DNA of 64,000 nt from Ignavibacteriota bacterium (lineage in GTDB: Bacteria > Bacteroidota > Ignavibacteria > Ignavibacteriales > Melioribacteraceae). Position 1 is the first letter of the stretch. Every line of letters begins with the position of its first letter. The notes beneath the pieces are model-generated. The model was not told the origin of the DNA. It made no database searches and worked only from the letters and a program-made list of their open reading frames with translations. The stretch covers positions 62,001 through 126,000 of the forward strand of contig PDPT01000036.1 in NCBI GenBank assembly GCA_002746605.1, read 5' to 3'. The position numbers were made by a program, and so were the translations under genes. Below, piece by piece: positions 46,485 to 54,875 of this stretch.

Positions 46485-47306
46485 ATGAATAATATTTTAA
46501 CTATAGCAAACTCTACAATACGCGAAGCATTTTCAAAAAAAATAATTATAACTTTTTTTGCAATTTCCACATTTACTGTCTTAGGATTTATACTTTTCTT
46601 TTCATTTGTTCCTATTGATGATTTAACAGGAATAATAAGATTTAGTAAAGGAAATCCTTTGGATTTAACCGTAGAAATAACAAGAAAAATTAAATTACTT
46701 ATCGTAGCACCTCTTTTCGGAGGCGGTTTATTTCTGTCAATTTTTTCTGCATCGGGATTTATTCCTGCTATGTTAGAGAACGGTTCTGTAGATTTAATAT
46801 TATCCAAGCCAATTTCAAGAACTCAAATAATACTAGGCAAATTTTTGGGAGGTGTTACAGTTGTATTTATAAACATTGCTTTTCTAATTTTTGCTTTGTG
46901 GTTTTTAATGGGACTAAAATTTTCAGTTTGGAGTCCTTATTTTCTCTATTGCATTTTAACGATTACTTTTACCTTTGCGTCACTCTATTCTTTAATAATT
47001 TTAATTGGTATTATTACTAAAAGTTCTATGTTTGCAATGATGCTAACGTATTTGATATTTTTTGTGCTTTCACCGCTTCTTGCTGCAAGAGAGCAAATAT
47101 TAATGTTAGTTGATGATAAACTTACAAAGAACATTACTGAAATTTTGTACCATATTATTCCTAAAACAACAGAACTCGGTTCCCTTACAACAGAGCTTGC
47201 CATTGGTTCCGGTGTTGGTGATTGGTTACCAATTATAACTACCTTTCTTTTTATGATTCTCGTTCTTTATATTAGTATTTTCATTTTTAATAAAAAAGAT
47301 TTTTGA
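46485..47306 (+). CDS. ABC-2 type permease (exporter 2)
   Basis: 273 residues with about six membrane segments: KIIITFFAISTFTVLGFILF, LIVAPLFGGGLFLSIFSASG, VVFINIAFLIFALWFLM, three more. MLENGSVDLILSKPISRTQIILGKF is the conserved ABC-2/NosY-like coupling segment. It is a small permease without the large external domain of the first cassette, and probably works as a dimer with the ATPase upstream. The substrate is unknown. It is the last gene of the operon; 230 nt without recognised features follow. Confidence 0.85.
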   Translation: MNNILTIANSTIREAFSKKIIITFFAISTFTVLGFILFFSFVPIDDLTGIIRFSKGNPLDLTVEITRKIKLLIVAPLFGGGLFLSIFSASGFIPAMLENGSVDLILSKPISRTQIILGKFLGGVTVVFINIAFLIFALWFLMGLKFSVWSPYFLYCILTITFTFASLYSLIILIGIITKSSMFAMMLTYLIFFVLSPLLAAREQILMLVDDKLTKNITEILYHIIPKTTELGSLTTELAIGSGVGDWLPIITTFLFMILVLYISIFIFNKKDF

Positions 47307-47536
47307 TAGTTTGATAATTTAAAGTTGTAACGACATATAAATAATCGAAGAATTTTTTTCTGATTGTTCAATTTTTAATTTATTATTTTAACATTATTAA
47401 ATTCAACTTTGTTAGCACTTGAATTTTAGAGTAAGATGATGCTTTCATTATTATTTTAGTCTTATTTTACTTGTAAATTTATGTTATAAAAGTTGTAAGT
47501 ATAATTCATTCAATCACATTAACTTTAAGAAATTTT

Positions 47537-48469
47537 ATGGAAAAGAATAACTTAAAACTGGAAGATTTATTAAAAAATTCCACACAACACGAAAGTTCCG
47601 CCCAAATTGAATATGTTGCGATAATCGGTGGAGGAATTATGGGATGCGGAATAGCACAAACAATTGCCGCAGCAGGAATTGAAACAATAATTATTGAGAA
47701 AAACGAAAAAGAAATTGAAAAATCCAAAACCAATTTAGAAAATTCACTAAAACATGAAATTGAACGCTGGGCAATGACCGAAAGCGAAAAAAAATCAATT
47801 TTAAGCAGAATAAATTGGAATTTAGACATTAATGAAGTAAGTGAATGCGATTTAATTATTGAATCAATTGATGAAGACTTTAAACAAAAAACCGAACTCT
47901 TTAAAACATTAGACAAAATTGCTAATCCTAATACAATTTTTGTTTCAAATACACCAACACTAAGTTTAACGGAAATTGCTGAAGTTACCAAAAGAAAAGA
48001 TAAAATGATTGGTATCCACTTTTTAAATCCTGTTCCCAAAGTGTCTTTGGTTGAATTGGTCAAAGGAATGGATACTTCCGAAGCTACTGTAGAAAAGACG
48101 AAGCAATTTGCGAACAGAATCGGTAAAACAGCAATTGAAGTCTATGAATATCCTGGCTTTGTTACAACCAGAGCAATAGTTCCGCTGCTAAATGAAGCAA
48201 TGCATATTTTAATGGAAGGAATTGCATCTGCCAAAGATATTGATACAGCTATGAAACTCGGTTATAACTTCCAAATGGGTCCATTAGAATTAGCTGATTC
48301 ATTGGGTTTGCAAGAAGTTTTAACTTGGATGCAGCAACTATATCAAACTTTAGGTGAAGCACGATACAGACCATGTCCACTTTTAAGAAAGATGGTAAGA
48401 GAAAGAAAACTCGGTAAAAAGAATGGAGAAGGATTTTTTAAATACGACTCAGATGGAAAAATAATTTAA
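47537..48469 (+). CDS. hbd: 3-hydroxyacyl-CoA (3-hydroxybutyryl-CoA) dehydrogenase
   Basis: NAD-dependent dehydrogenase, 310 residues, reducing acetoacetyl-CoA or oxidising 3-hydroxyacyl-CoA. Rossmann motif AIIGGGIMGCGIAQT near residue 32; the catalytic His in IGIHFLNPVPKVSLVE; C-terminal domain with YNFQMGPLELADSLGL. About 28 residues (LKLEDLLKNS...) precede the Rossmann fold, an extension the Clostridium-type enzyme lacks. Neighbours are ackA, 23 nt downstream, and an SDR gene; etfAB lies at 59-61 kb. No thiolase or crotonase is next to it. Confidence 0.88.
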   Translation: MEKNNLKLEDLLKNSTQHESSAQIEYVAIIGGGIMGCGIAQTIAAAGIETIIIEKNEKEIEKSKTNLENSLKHEIERWAMTESEKKSILSRINWNLDINEVSECDLIIESIDEDFKQKTELFKTLDKIANPNTIFVSNTPTLSLTEIAEVTKRKDKMIGIHFLNPVPKVSLVELVKGMDTSEATVEKTKQFANRIGKTAIEVYEYPGFVTTRAIVPLLNEAMHILMEGIASAKDIDTAMKLGYNFQMGPLELADSLGLQEVLTWMQQLYQTLGEARYRPCPLLRKMVRERKLGKKNGEGFFKYDSDGKII

Positions 48470-48492
48470 CTATATAATTAAGGAAAAATTAA

Positions 48493-49701
48493 GTGAAAAT
48501 TTTAGTATTAAATTGCGGAAGTTCTTCAATTAAATATCAACTTATTGAAACTGATACTGAAGAAGCTCTTGCAAAAGGTCAAATTGAAAGAATAGGGATG
48601 AGCAGTGCCGTGCTGACTCACCAGCCAAAAGGTCAAGATAAAATAAAAATAGTTGGTGAAATTTTAGATCACTCAATTGCTATGGAATATGTTATTGCTG
48701 TTTTGCTTAATCCTAATCACGGTGTGATTGCAGATAGAAGCGAAATTGATGCTGTCGGACACAGAGTTGTTCACGGCGGTGAAACATTTTCTGGTTCTGT
48801 TTTAATCACCGATGCAGTCTTACAAGCACTAAAAGATAATATAGAATTGGCTCCGTTGCATAATCCTCCAAATCTTAAAGGTATTGCTGCTGCAAAAGAA
48901 CATCTTCCGAATGTTCCGCAATGTGGAGTGTTTGATACGGCTTATCATTCAACAATGCCTCCTCATGCTTTTTTATATGGAATACCCTATAAATTATACA
49001 AAAGATACCAAATCAGAAAATATGGTTTTCATGGAACATCGCATAGATTTGTTTCATATAGAGCTTCTAAAGTTCTTGATAAGCCGATTGAAGAACTAAA
49101 AATAGTTACTGCTCATCTTGGCAACGGTGCAAGTATGGCAGCTATAAAACATGGTAAATCAATAGATACCTCGATGGGCTTTACTCCGCTGGAAGGTTTA
49201 CTGATGGGAACAAGATGCGGCGATTTAGATCCATCAATTATTACATACGTAATGGGAAAAGAAGAACTCTCAATTTCTGAAACAAATACATTGCTTAATA
49301 AACACAGCGGACTTGCAGGAATAAGCGGCGAAAGTAGTGATATGCGAGAAATTGAACAAGCGGTTGATGAAGGTGATAAAAAGGCAACCTACGCTTTCGA
49401 TATTTTCTGTTATAGAATTAAAAAATATATTGGTTCTTATGCTGCAGCAATGGGTGGAATTGATGCACTTGTTTTTACAGGCGGAATCGGTGAAAATTCT
49501 CCCAAAGTTAGAAAGGCTGTCTGTTCGGAATTAGAATTTCTTGGTATTCATCTTGATCCCGATAAAAATGAGAATGCAACAGGAGAAGCATTTTTATCCG
49601 CGGATAATTCAAAGACATCTATCTTAAGAATACCGACTAACGAAGAACTTGTAATTGCAATGGATTCCGATAAAATTGTCAGAGAATTAAATCAAAATTA
49701 A
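48493..49701 (+). CDS. ackA: Acetate kinase
   Basis: 402-residue enzyme that makes ATP from acetyl-phosphate and ADP, the substrate-level step of acetate fermentation. The N-terminal motif is VLNCGSSSIKYQ, followed by GHRVVHGGE, FDTAYHSTMPP, KYGFHGTSHRFVS, and GIGENSP near the C-terminus, all diagnostic. The start is GTG with AAGGA 9 nt upstream. The SDR gene begins 1 nt after its stop. No phosphotransacetylase gene is present in the window. Confidence 0.97.
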   Translation: MKILVLNCGSSSIKYQLIETDTEEALAKGQIERIGMSSAVLTHQPKGQDKIKIVGEILDHSIAMEYVIAVLLNPNHGVIADRSEIDAVGHRVVHGGETFSGSVLITDAVLQALKDNIELAPLHNPPNLKGIAAAKEHLPNVPQCGVFDTAYHSTMPPHAFLYGIPYKLYKRYQIRKYGFHGTSHRFVSYRASKVLDKPIEELKIVTAHLGNGASMAAIKHGKSIDTSMGFTPLEGLLMGTRCGDLDPSIITYVMGKEELSISETNTLLNKHSGLAGISGESSDMREIEQAVDEGDKKATYAFDIFCYRIKKYIGSYAAAMGGIDALVFTGGIGENSPKVRKAVCSELEFLGIHLDPDKNENATGEAFLSADNSKTSILRIPTNEELVIAMDSDKIVRELNQN

Positions 49702-49702
49702 A

Positions 49703-50494
49703 TTGGACTTAAAACTAAAAAATAAAAATGTTTTTGTTTCCGCATCCAGTAAAGGAATAGGAAAAGTTGTTGCCAAATTATTTTTAGAAGAAGATAGTAA
49801 TGTTGTTATTTCTTCAAGTAATATTAAAAACTTAGAAAAAACTGCTTCAATTTTTAAAGAAAAGTATAGTGAAAAAATACATTTTATTAAATGCGATATT
49901 AATAAACCTGATGAGATTGAAGCAGCAATTAAATATTCCGAAAATCAATTTGGTAATATTGATATTTTGGTTAATAATTGTGGGGGACCCGCACCCGGTT
50001 ATTTTAATAACTTAACTGAAGCAAATTGGGAAGCCGGATACAATCAAGTTTTAATGAGTGCTGTAAGATTCACAAAACTTGTGCTCCCAAATATGCAGAA
50101 AAATAACTGGGGAAGAATAATTAACATTACTTCTATTTCCGTAAAACAACCAATTGATAATTTGCTTCTCTCCAATACTTTTAGAAGTGGATTAACAGCC
50201 TTTGCCAAAACTTTATCGAACCAAATAAGTTTGCATAATATTACTGTTAATAATGTTGCTCCAGGTTTAACACTTACAAACAGATTAGATGAGCTTGCTA
50301 AATTAAAAGCAAAGCAAAATAATATATCCAAAGATGAAATGTTGCTAAAGATGGCTTCGGAAATTCCGTTAAAAAGATTGGCAAAACCTGAAGAAGTTGC
50401 ATCAGCAGTTGTTTTTCTGGCTTCAGAACAAGGAAGTTATATTAACGGACAAACAATTGTAGTTGATGGCGGACTCATAAAATCTTCTTATTAG
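49703..50494 (+). CDS. SDR-family protein lacking the YxxxK catalytic pair
   Basis: 263-residue short-chain dehydrogenase/reductase-like protein. The cofactor motif reads SASSKGIGK (for TGxxxGIG) and the NNAG motif reads NNCGG. Ser144 in NITSIS fits the catalytic serine. Thirteen residues later, where Tyr is expected, is Ser157, and the Lys position is Arg161 (SNTFR). The LSNxxR pattern occurs in a known atypical SDR subgroup, so this is likely a fixed feature rather than damage. Its start TTG lies 1 nt after ackA, suggesting co-transcription. Reaction unknown. Confidence 0.75.
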   Translation: MDLKLKNKNVFVSASSKGIGKVVAKLFLEEDSNVVISSSNIKNLEKTASIFKEKYSEKIHFIKCDINKPDEIEAAIKYSENQFGNIDILVNNCGGPAPGYFNNLTEANWEAGYNQVLMSAVRFTKLVLPNMQKNNWGRIINITSISVKQPIDNLLLSNTFRSGLTAFAKTLSNQISLHNITVNNVAPGLTLTNRLDELAKLKAKQNNISKDEMLLKMASEIPLKRLAKPEEVASAVVFLASEQGSYINGQTIVVDGGLIKSSY

Positions 50495-50616
50495 GAAACT
50501 AATTTGTGCTAAAAATAAATTAACTTTCATGCTGATGAATGCATAACGAGCTGAGACTAAGTATAGTTTAAATCTCTAAAATCGAGTTGAAACTTTACGA
50601 GTAAGATTCCTAATAA
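50488..50616. repeat. Inverted repeat bracketing the SDR 3' end and following spacer
   Basis: TTATTAGGAA (50488-50497, including the SDR stop codon) is complementary to TTCCTAATAA (50607-50616). The 10-bp arms enclose 109 nt with no reading frame. The arrangement could fold into a 3' stem in RNA or be chance in AT-rich DNA. Confidence 0.35.
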
Positions 50617-50661
50617 ATAAGTAATTCATCTAATAAATCATAATTTGTGAGATTTAATAAT

Positions 50662-51348
50662 ATGTACAATAAAATTTTAAAACAGTTAAAAGAACTTTCT
50701 GAAGAAAAATATAAGGAGTTTAATAAAAAAATAATTCCGACAAATCAAAAAGTATTAGGAGTCAAAATTCCAGAACTTAGAAAGTTAGCTAAAAGTATTG
50801 CCAAGGATGAAAAAGAATCACTAAAATTTATAGAAATTGATAAAAAGAATATCTATGAAATGGTTCTGCTCGAAGGAATGGTGCTTGCAAACTTGAATAA
50901 ATCTTTTCTTGAATTATTACCTCTTACTGAAAATTTTCTATCGAAAGTTGATAACTGGGCACAAATAGATACATCAATTGCTGATTATAAAAATATTAGG
51001 AAAGAAAAAAAAGAAGTTTTGCAAGTTATAAAAAAGTGGCTGAAGTCCGACAATGAATTTGTTGTAAGAGCAGGCTTAGTAATTTTACTTGCCCATTATA
51101 TAGAGGAGTATTACTTAAACACAATTTTTGATTTATCACAAAAAGTAAAGCACAAAGGTTATTATGTGAAAATGGGAAATGCTTGGTTGATTTCTGCCTG
51201 CATGGCCAAATTCCCTGAAGAAACAATTAACTTTTTTCAGAATAATAAATTAGATACCGAAACTCAAAATAAAGCGATACAAAAATCAAGAGAAAGCAGA
51301 AGAGTTTCAAAAGAAAATAAAGAGTTAATCTTACGATTCAAAAAATAA
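50662..51348 (+). CDS. AlkD-like DNA alkylation repair protein
   Basis: About 228 residues of helical HEAT-like repeats, as in AlkD/AlkC glycosylases that remove alkylated bases. Family sequence marks: KYKEFNKKIIPTNQKVLG, GVKIPELRKLAKSI, IDTSIADYKNIRKEKKE (in the NW/D-rich region VDNWAQIDT), and NAWLISACMAKFPEET. I chose ATG at 50662; a GTG at 50647 adds five residues without a better ribosome-binding site. Single gene with spacers of 150 nt or more on both sides. Confidence 0.8.
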   Translation: MYNKILKQLKELSEEKYKEFNKKIIPTNQKVLGVKIPELRKLAKSIAKDEKESLKFIEIDKKNIYEMVLLEGMVLANLNKSFLELLPLTENFLSKVDNWAQIDTSIADYKNIRKEKKEVLQVIKKWLKSDNEFVVRAGLVILLAHYIEEYYLNTIFDLSQKVKHKGYYVKMGNAWLISACMAKFPEETINFFQNNKLDTETQNKAIQKSRESRRVSKENKELILRFKK

Positions 51349-51444
51349 TAGCTCAGTTACGCAAAGAAGAGAGCACAATTAGTAAGTCAAAAAAAAATTA
51401 AAATAAACGAACAATAAACATATAGTTATTAATATTTTTATTTG

Positions 51445-51479
51445 TTGTTACTCCAATTTATAGATTTTACTTATTTTTG
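51445..51479 (+). promoter_or_regulatory. Possible Bacteroidetes-type promoter of era
   Basis: TTG at 51445-51447 and TATTTTTG at 51472-51479 fit the -33 TTG / -7 TAnnTTTG pattern of Bacteroidetes primary-sigma promoters. The 24-nt spacing is slightly long. The start codon follows 22 nt later. Weak evidence. Confidence 0.25.
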
Positions 51480-51501
51480 TTCTTAAAAATAATAAAGATA
51501 T

Positions 51502-52401
51502 ATGAGTACTAAATCCGGATTTGTAACAATAATAGGAAAACCTAACGTTGGTAAATCAACCTTAATGAATAAATTGTTAGGTGAAGATTTATCAATAATT
51601 ACCAGTAAACCGCAAACCACAAGGAAGAGAATTCTTGGAATTTTATCCGAAGAAAATTATCAAATTATTTTCCTTGATACACCTGGAATTTTAGATCCAA
51701 AATATTTAATGCAAGAAAAGTTAGCGGATTATATTGTAAAATCAGTTAAAGATGCGGATGTTATTTTATTTTTAATTACTCTTGGTAAGTCAGAAAAAGA
51801 GTTGGAACTATTTGAGAAGGAAGAGACGCAAGAGTATCTAAAAAATAAAAACAAAAAGAAGATTCTTATAATCAATAAAATCGATTTGGTAAAGCAAGAA
51901 GTCCTTACTTCTGCGATGCGGAAGGTTGAAAAGAAAAATATATTTGATGAAATAATTCCGATTTCAGCACTTGAAGGTTACAATCTTGAAAAATTACAAG
52001 AAAAGATAATTGATTTTTTACCTGTGCATCCTAAATTCTATCCCGATGACGAATTGACAAATGAAACCGAAAGATTTTTTGTCTCGGAGAAAATCAGAGA
52101 AAAAATATTAGAGCTTTATCATGATGAAATTCCTTACAGTATTGAAGTTATAATCGAAGAGTTTAAAGAGAGAGAAAAAGGAAAAGATTTTATTTCGGCA
52201 AGTATTGTTGTAGAAAGGGAATCGCAAAAGCCAATAATTTTAGGCAAAGGCGGAAGTAAAATAAAAAAACTTGGTGCTGCTGCAAGAATTTCGGTTGAAG
52301 AATTTTTAATGCGGAAAGTTTATTTGGAGCTGCGTGTAAAAGTTGCTGATAATTGGCGGAAAGATAAAAATGCGTTAAAGAGATTTGGATATTTAGAGTA
52401 A
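51502..52401 (+). CDS. era: GTPase Era
   Basis: Essential GTPase binding 16S rRNA during 30S assembly, 299 residues. G1 GKPNVGKSTLMNKLLG, G3 LDTPGI, G4 NKID, G5 ISAL. The KH domain at the end has IILGKGGSKIKKLG. Normal length and arrangement. It stands alone, with 150-165 nt of AT-rich spacer on both sides. Confidence 0.96.
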   Translation: MSTKSGFVTIIGKPNVGKSTLMNKLLGEDLSIITSKPQTTRKRILGILSEENYQIIFLDTPGILDPKYLMQEKLADYIVKSVKDADVILFLITLGKSEKELELFEKEETQEYLKNKNKKKILIINKIDLVKQEVLTSAMRKVEKKNIFDEIIPISALEGYNLEKLQEKIIDFLPVHPKFYPDDELTNETERFFVSEKIREKILELYHDEIPYSIEVIIEEFKEREKGKDFISASIVVERESQKPIILGKGGSKIKKLGAAARISVEEFLMRKVYLELRVKVADNWRKDKNALKRFGYLE

Positions 52402-52568
52402 AGAAAAACTTAAATATCAGAAGTGAAATTATAAAAGGAAAATGTTAAAACCCCATAAATATTAAAAAGCAGTAGTGAGTAGTTAAATAAATAGTCGTAA
52501 AACTTAGAAAGTTAAAATATAAAAATTCAAAAAATTAAAAATCTAATTCTTAAATTCAGAATACTAAA

Positions 52569-53492
52569 TTGTTAAACAACACAAATAAATATAAAGCCGA
52601 GTTAATTTTAATTTTCATAACGATTCTTTGGGGAGCTACATTTCCAATAATAAAAGAAGCGTTGAACGATATTTCATCTTTGACATTTATTTCAATAAGA
52701 TTTGCATTTGCCGGAATTTTTTTGCTTCCTTTTGTGATAAAAAAGCGATTTACAAAAAAAGCAGCCAAATCGGGAATTTTACTCGGAGTTTTCTTATTCC
52801 TTGGTTTTGCAGCTCAAACATTCGGTTTAAAATATACAACTGCAATTAAATCAAGTTTTCTGACCGGAACAGTTGTGATTATGGTTCCGATTTTACAACT
52901 CCTAATTGAAAAGAAACCACCGAACAAAGGTGTAATTTTTGGGGTAATAATCGTTACTATTGGAATAAGTTTTTTATCGAGTGGTGGTAAGTCTATTTTA
53001 AATTTGTTTTCTGATTTAGGTTCTAATTTTAATCTTGGCGAAATACTAAGTTTATTTTGTGCTTTTTTTTATGCTATTTATATTGTTTTGCTCGATGTTG
53101 AATCTAATAAATATGATTTCTGGATTTTGCTTTTTTATCAGATAGTTGCTATTGCCGTATTAAGCACTGGTTTTATGTTCCTTTTTGATGCAACAAGCAT
53201 TGAGCACATAAAAGTTGATATTACCAAAAATTTAATATGGGCAGTTTTTTATACATCAATTTTTACAACATTGATTACAACTGCACTTCAAACAAAATAT
53301 CAGAAAAGTGTTACTCCTGCAAAAGCAGGAATAATTTTTTCTTTGGAACCAATAGTTGCAACAATTTTGGCTTTCTTTTTATTAGGAGAAAAAATAACTA
53401 ATTTTGGTTATATCGGTGCAGCATTAATTATTATTGGTTTGCTTACAGCAGAATTATATGAAAGTTTAATGTTAAAGAAAAAAGAAAATTGA
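52569..53492 (+). CDS. EamA/DMT-superfamily transporter
   Basis: 307-residue inner-membrane protein with ten predicted membrane segments in two EamA repeats. The first begins LILIFITILWGATFPIIKEA, the second near LGEILSLFCAFFYAIYIVLL. FSLEPIVATILAFFLLGEK is the typical end of repeat two. The start is TTG, with no closer ATG; the first segment begins at residue ~12. Substrate cannot be predicted. It precedes acylphosphatase by 10 nt and may lead a five-gene run to lnt. Confidence 0.85.
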   Translation: MLNNTNKYKAELILIFITILWGATFPIIKEALNDISSLTFISIRFAFAGIFLLPFVIKKRFTKKAAKSGILLGVFLFLGFAAQTFGLKYTTAIKSSFLTGTVVIMVPILQLLIEKKPPNKGVIFGVIIVTIGISFLSSGGKSILNLFSDLGSNFNLGEILSLFCAFFYAIYIVLLDVESNKYDFWILLFYQIVAIAVLSTGFMFLFDATSIEHIKVDITKNLIWAVFYTSIFTTLITTALQTKYQKSVTPAKAGIIFSLEPIVATILAFFLLGEKITNFGYIGAALIIIGLLTAELYESLMLKKKEN

Positions 53493-53502
53493 AGAATACA
53501 AA

Positions 53503-53778
53503 ATGATACGAGCGGAAATTATAGTTTACGGATTAGTGCAAGGAGTTGGCTTCCGATATTTTGTTTTGCAAAAAGCACAAAAGTTAAACTTAAAAGGTTA
53601 CACAAAAAATCAATATGACGGAACGGTTTTTACAGTTGTTGAAGGCGAAAAGTATTTAATTGAAGAACTATTTAATCAGTTGAAAGTTGGTTCCACTCGT
53701 TCCGATGTAAGAGACATAAAAATAACTTGGACAAGCTATGCGAGTGAATTTACAAATTTTGAAATTAGGAGATTCTAA
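53503..53778 (+). CDS. Acylphosphatase
   Basis: 91-residue enzyme hydrolysing acyl-phosphates. The catalytic Arg is in VQGVGFRYFV and the Asn in GYTKNQYDGTV, the two residues essential in this family. The C-terminal strand FTNFEIRRF is also standard. ispF starts immediately after its stop codon. Confidence 0.94.
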   Translation: MIRAEIIVYGLVQGVGFRYFVLQKAQKLNLKGYTKNQYDGTVFTVVEGEKYLIEELFNQLKVGSTRSDVRDIKITWTSYASEFTNFEIRRF

Positions 53779-54267
53779 ATGAACATAAGAACCGGATTCG
53801 GCTATGATATTCATAGATTTGCTGAAGATAGAAAACTATTCCTCGGCGGCATTGAAATCCCATCGCATCTGGGATTATTGGGGCATTCTGATGCCGATGT
53901 TTTGCTTCATGCAATCTGCGATGCAATGCTGGGTGCTTTGGCACTTGGCGATATTGGTCAGCATTTTCCTGATAATGATCCAAATTATAAAAATATTGAC
54001 AGCAAAATTTTGTTGAAAAAAGTAAACGAATTAATTCAAAGTAAAATGTTCAGAGTTGTTAATATAGATTCAACAGTTGTTATGGAACAACCGAAATTGA
54101 AAGACCATATTTATGCAATCAGAAAAAGCATTGCACATATATTAAATATCAGCATAGAACAAGTTTCCGTAAAAGCAACAACATCAGAAAAAATGGGTTT
54201 TGTAGGAAGGGAAGAAGGTGCTAAGGCATATGCTTCTGTTTTGTTAGCTGAAGAGTTGGATGATTAA
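53779..54267 (+). CDS. ispF: 2-C-methyl-D-erythritol 2,4-cyclodiphosphate synthase
   Basis: MEP-pathway enzyme for isoprenoid precursors, 162 residues. Zinc-binding DxH lies in GFGYDIHRF, and another ligand His in [21 protein letters not shown] and [14 protein letters not shown] are the signature blocks, and the end [17 protein letters not shown] matches the family. It overlaps the DedA gene by one base (TAATG). Confidence 0.96.
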   Translation: MNIRTGFGYDIHRFAEDRKLFLGGIEIPSHLGLLGHSDADVLLHAICDAMLGALALGDIGQHFPDNDPNYKNIDSKILLKKVNELIQSKMFRVVNIDSTVVMEQPKLKDHIYAIRKSIAHILNISIEQVSVKATTSEKMGFVGREEGAKAYASVLLAEELDD

Positions 54268-54875
54268 TGTTAGAGCAGATAATAAACTACATAAGTAGCT
54301 TAGACACAACCTGGATTTATATTATACTTTTAGCCTTTTCATTCATAGAAAATGTTTTTCCACCGTCTCCGAGTGATGTTGTGGTAGTTGTTGGAGCATC
54401 ATTAATTCCTTCATCAACACTTAGCTTCATTCCAATTTTACTTATCACAAGTATTGGCAGTTCGTTGGGATTTATTTTGATGTATTATGTCGGGTTTTTT
54501 CTCAGCGAAAAAGTTTTACGTTCCGGTAAATTAAGTTTTATAAGTCAAGATGCTTTAGCCAAAACAGATGAATGGTTTTCAAAGTATGGTTATAAAATAA
54601 TTGTGGCTAATAGATTTCTACCCGGAACTCGCTCTGTAATAAGTTTTTTCTCGGGCGTACATGAGTTGAATGTCATTAAAGTTTTTTTATATGCTTCTAT
54701 CAGTGCTTTTGCTTGGAACTTGATAATTATTTATTTGGGTATGACACTTGGAAATAATATTGAACTGATTGATTATTACTTGAAAACTTACAGTAATATT
54801 GGAATGGCTTTAACAGCAGTTATCCTTTTATTTTTTGGAATTAGGTATTTTGTTAAGAGAAAGAAGAGTGATTAA
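54267..54875 (+). CDS. DedA-family membrane protein
   Basis: 202 residues with four to five membrane segments. Family marks: ENVFPPSPSDVVVVVGASL near the start, and GYKIIVANRFLPGTRSVISF with the conserved FxPGxR motif. DedA proteins include undecaprenyl-phosphate and other lipid flippases. Sits between ispF (isoprenoid supply) and lnt, with overlaps on both sides. Confidence 0.9.
   Translation: MLEQIINYISSLDTTWIYIILLAFSFIENVFPPSPSDVVVVVGASLIPSSTLSFIPILLITSIGSSLGFILMYYVGFFLSEKVLRSGKLSFISQDALAKTDEWFSKYGYKIIVANRFLPGTRSVISFFSGVHELNVIKVFLYASISAFAWNLIIIYLGMTLGNNIELIDYYLKTYSNIGMALTAVILLFFGIRYFVKRKKSD

Noticed and set aside
47506..48063. Long antisense ORF (185 codons) over hbd
   Set aside because: The plus-strand hbd has all family motifs; the antisense product is low-complexity Ser/Ile/Leu-rich and has no recognisable domain.
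50530..50620. Possible TPP-like riboswitch (CTGAGA word near 50550)
   Set aside because: No second conserved box or P1 stem of the THI element, and the following gene is a DNA-repair protein.
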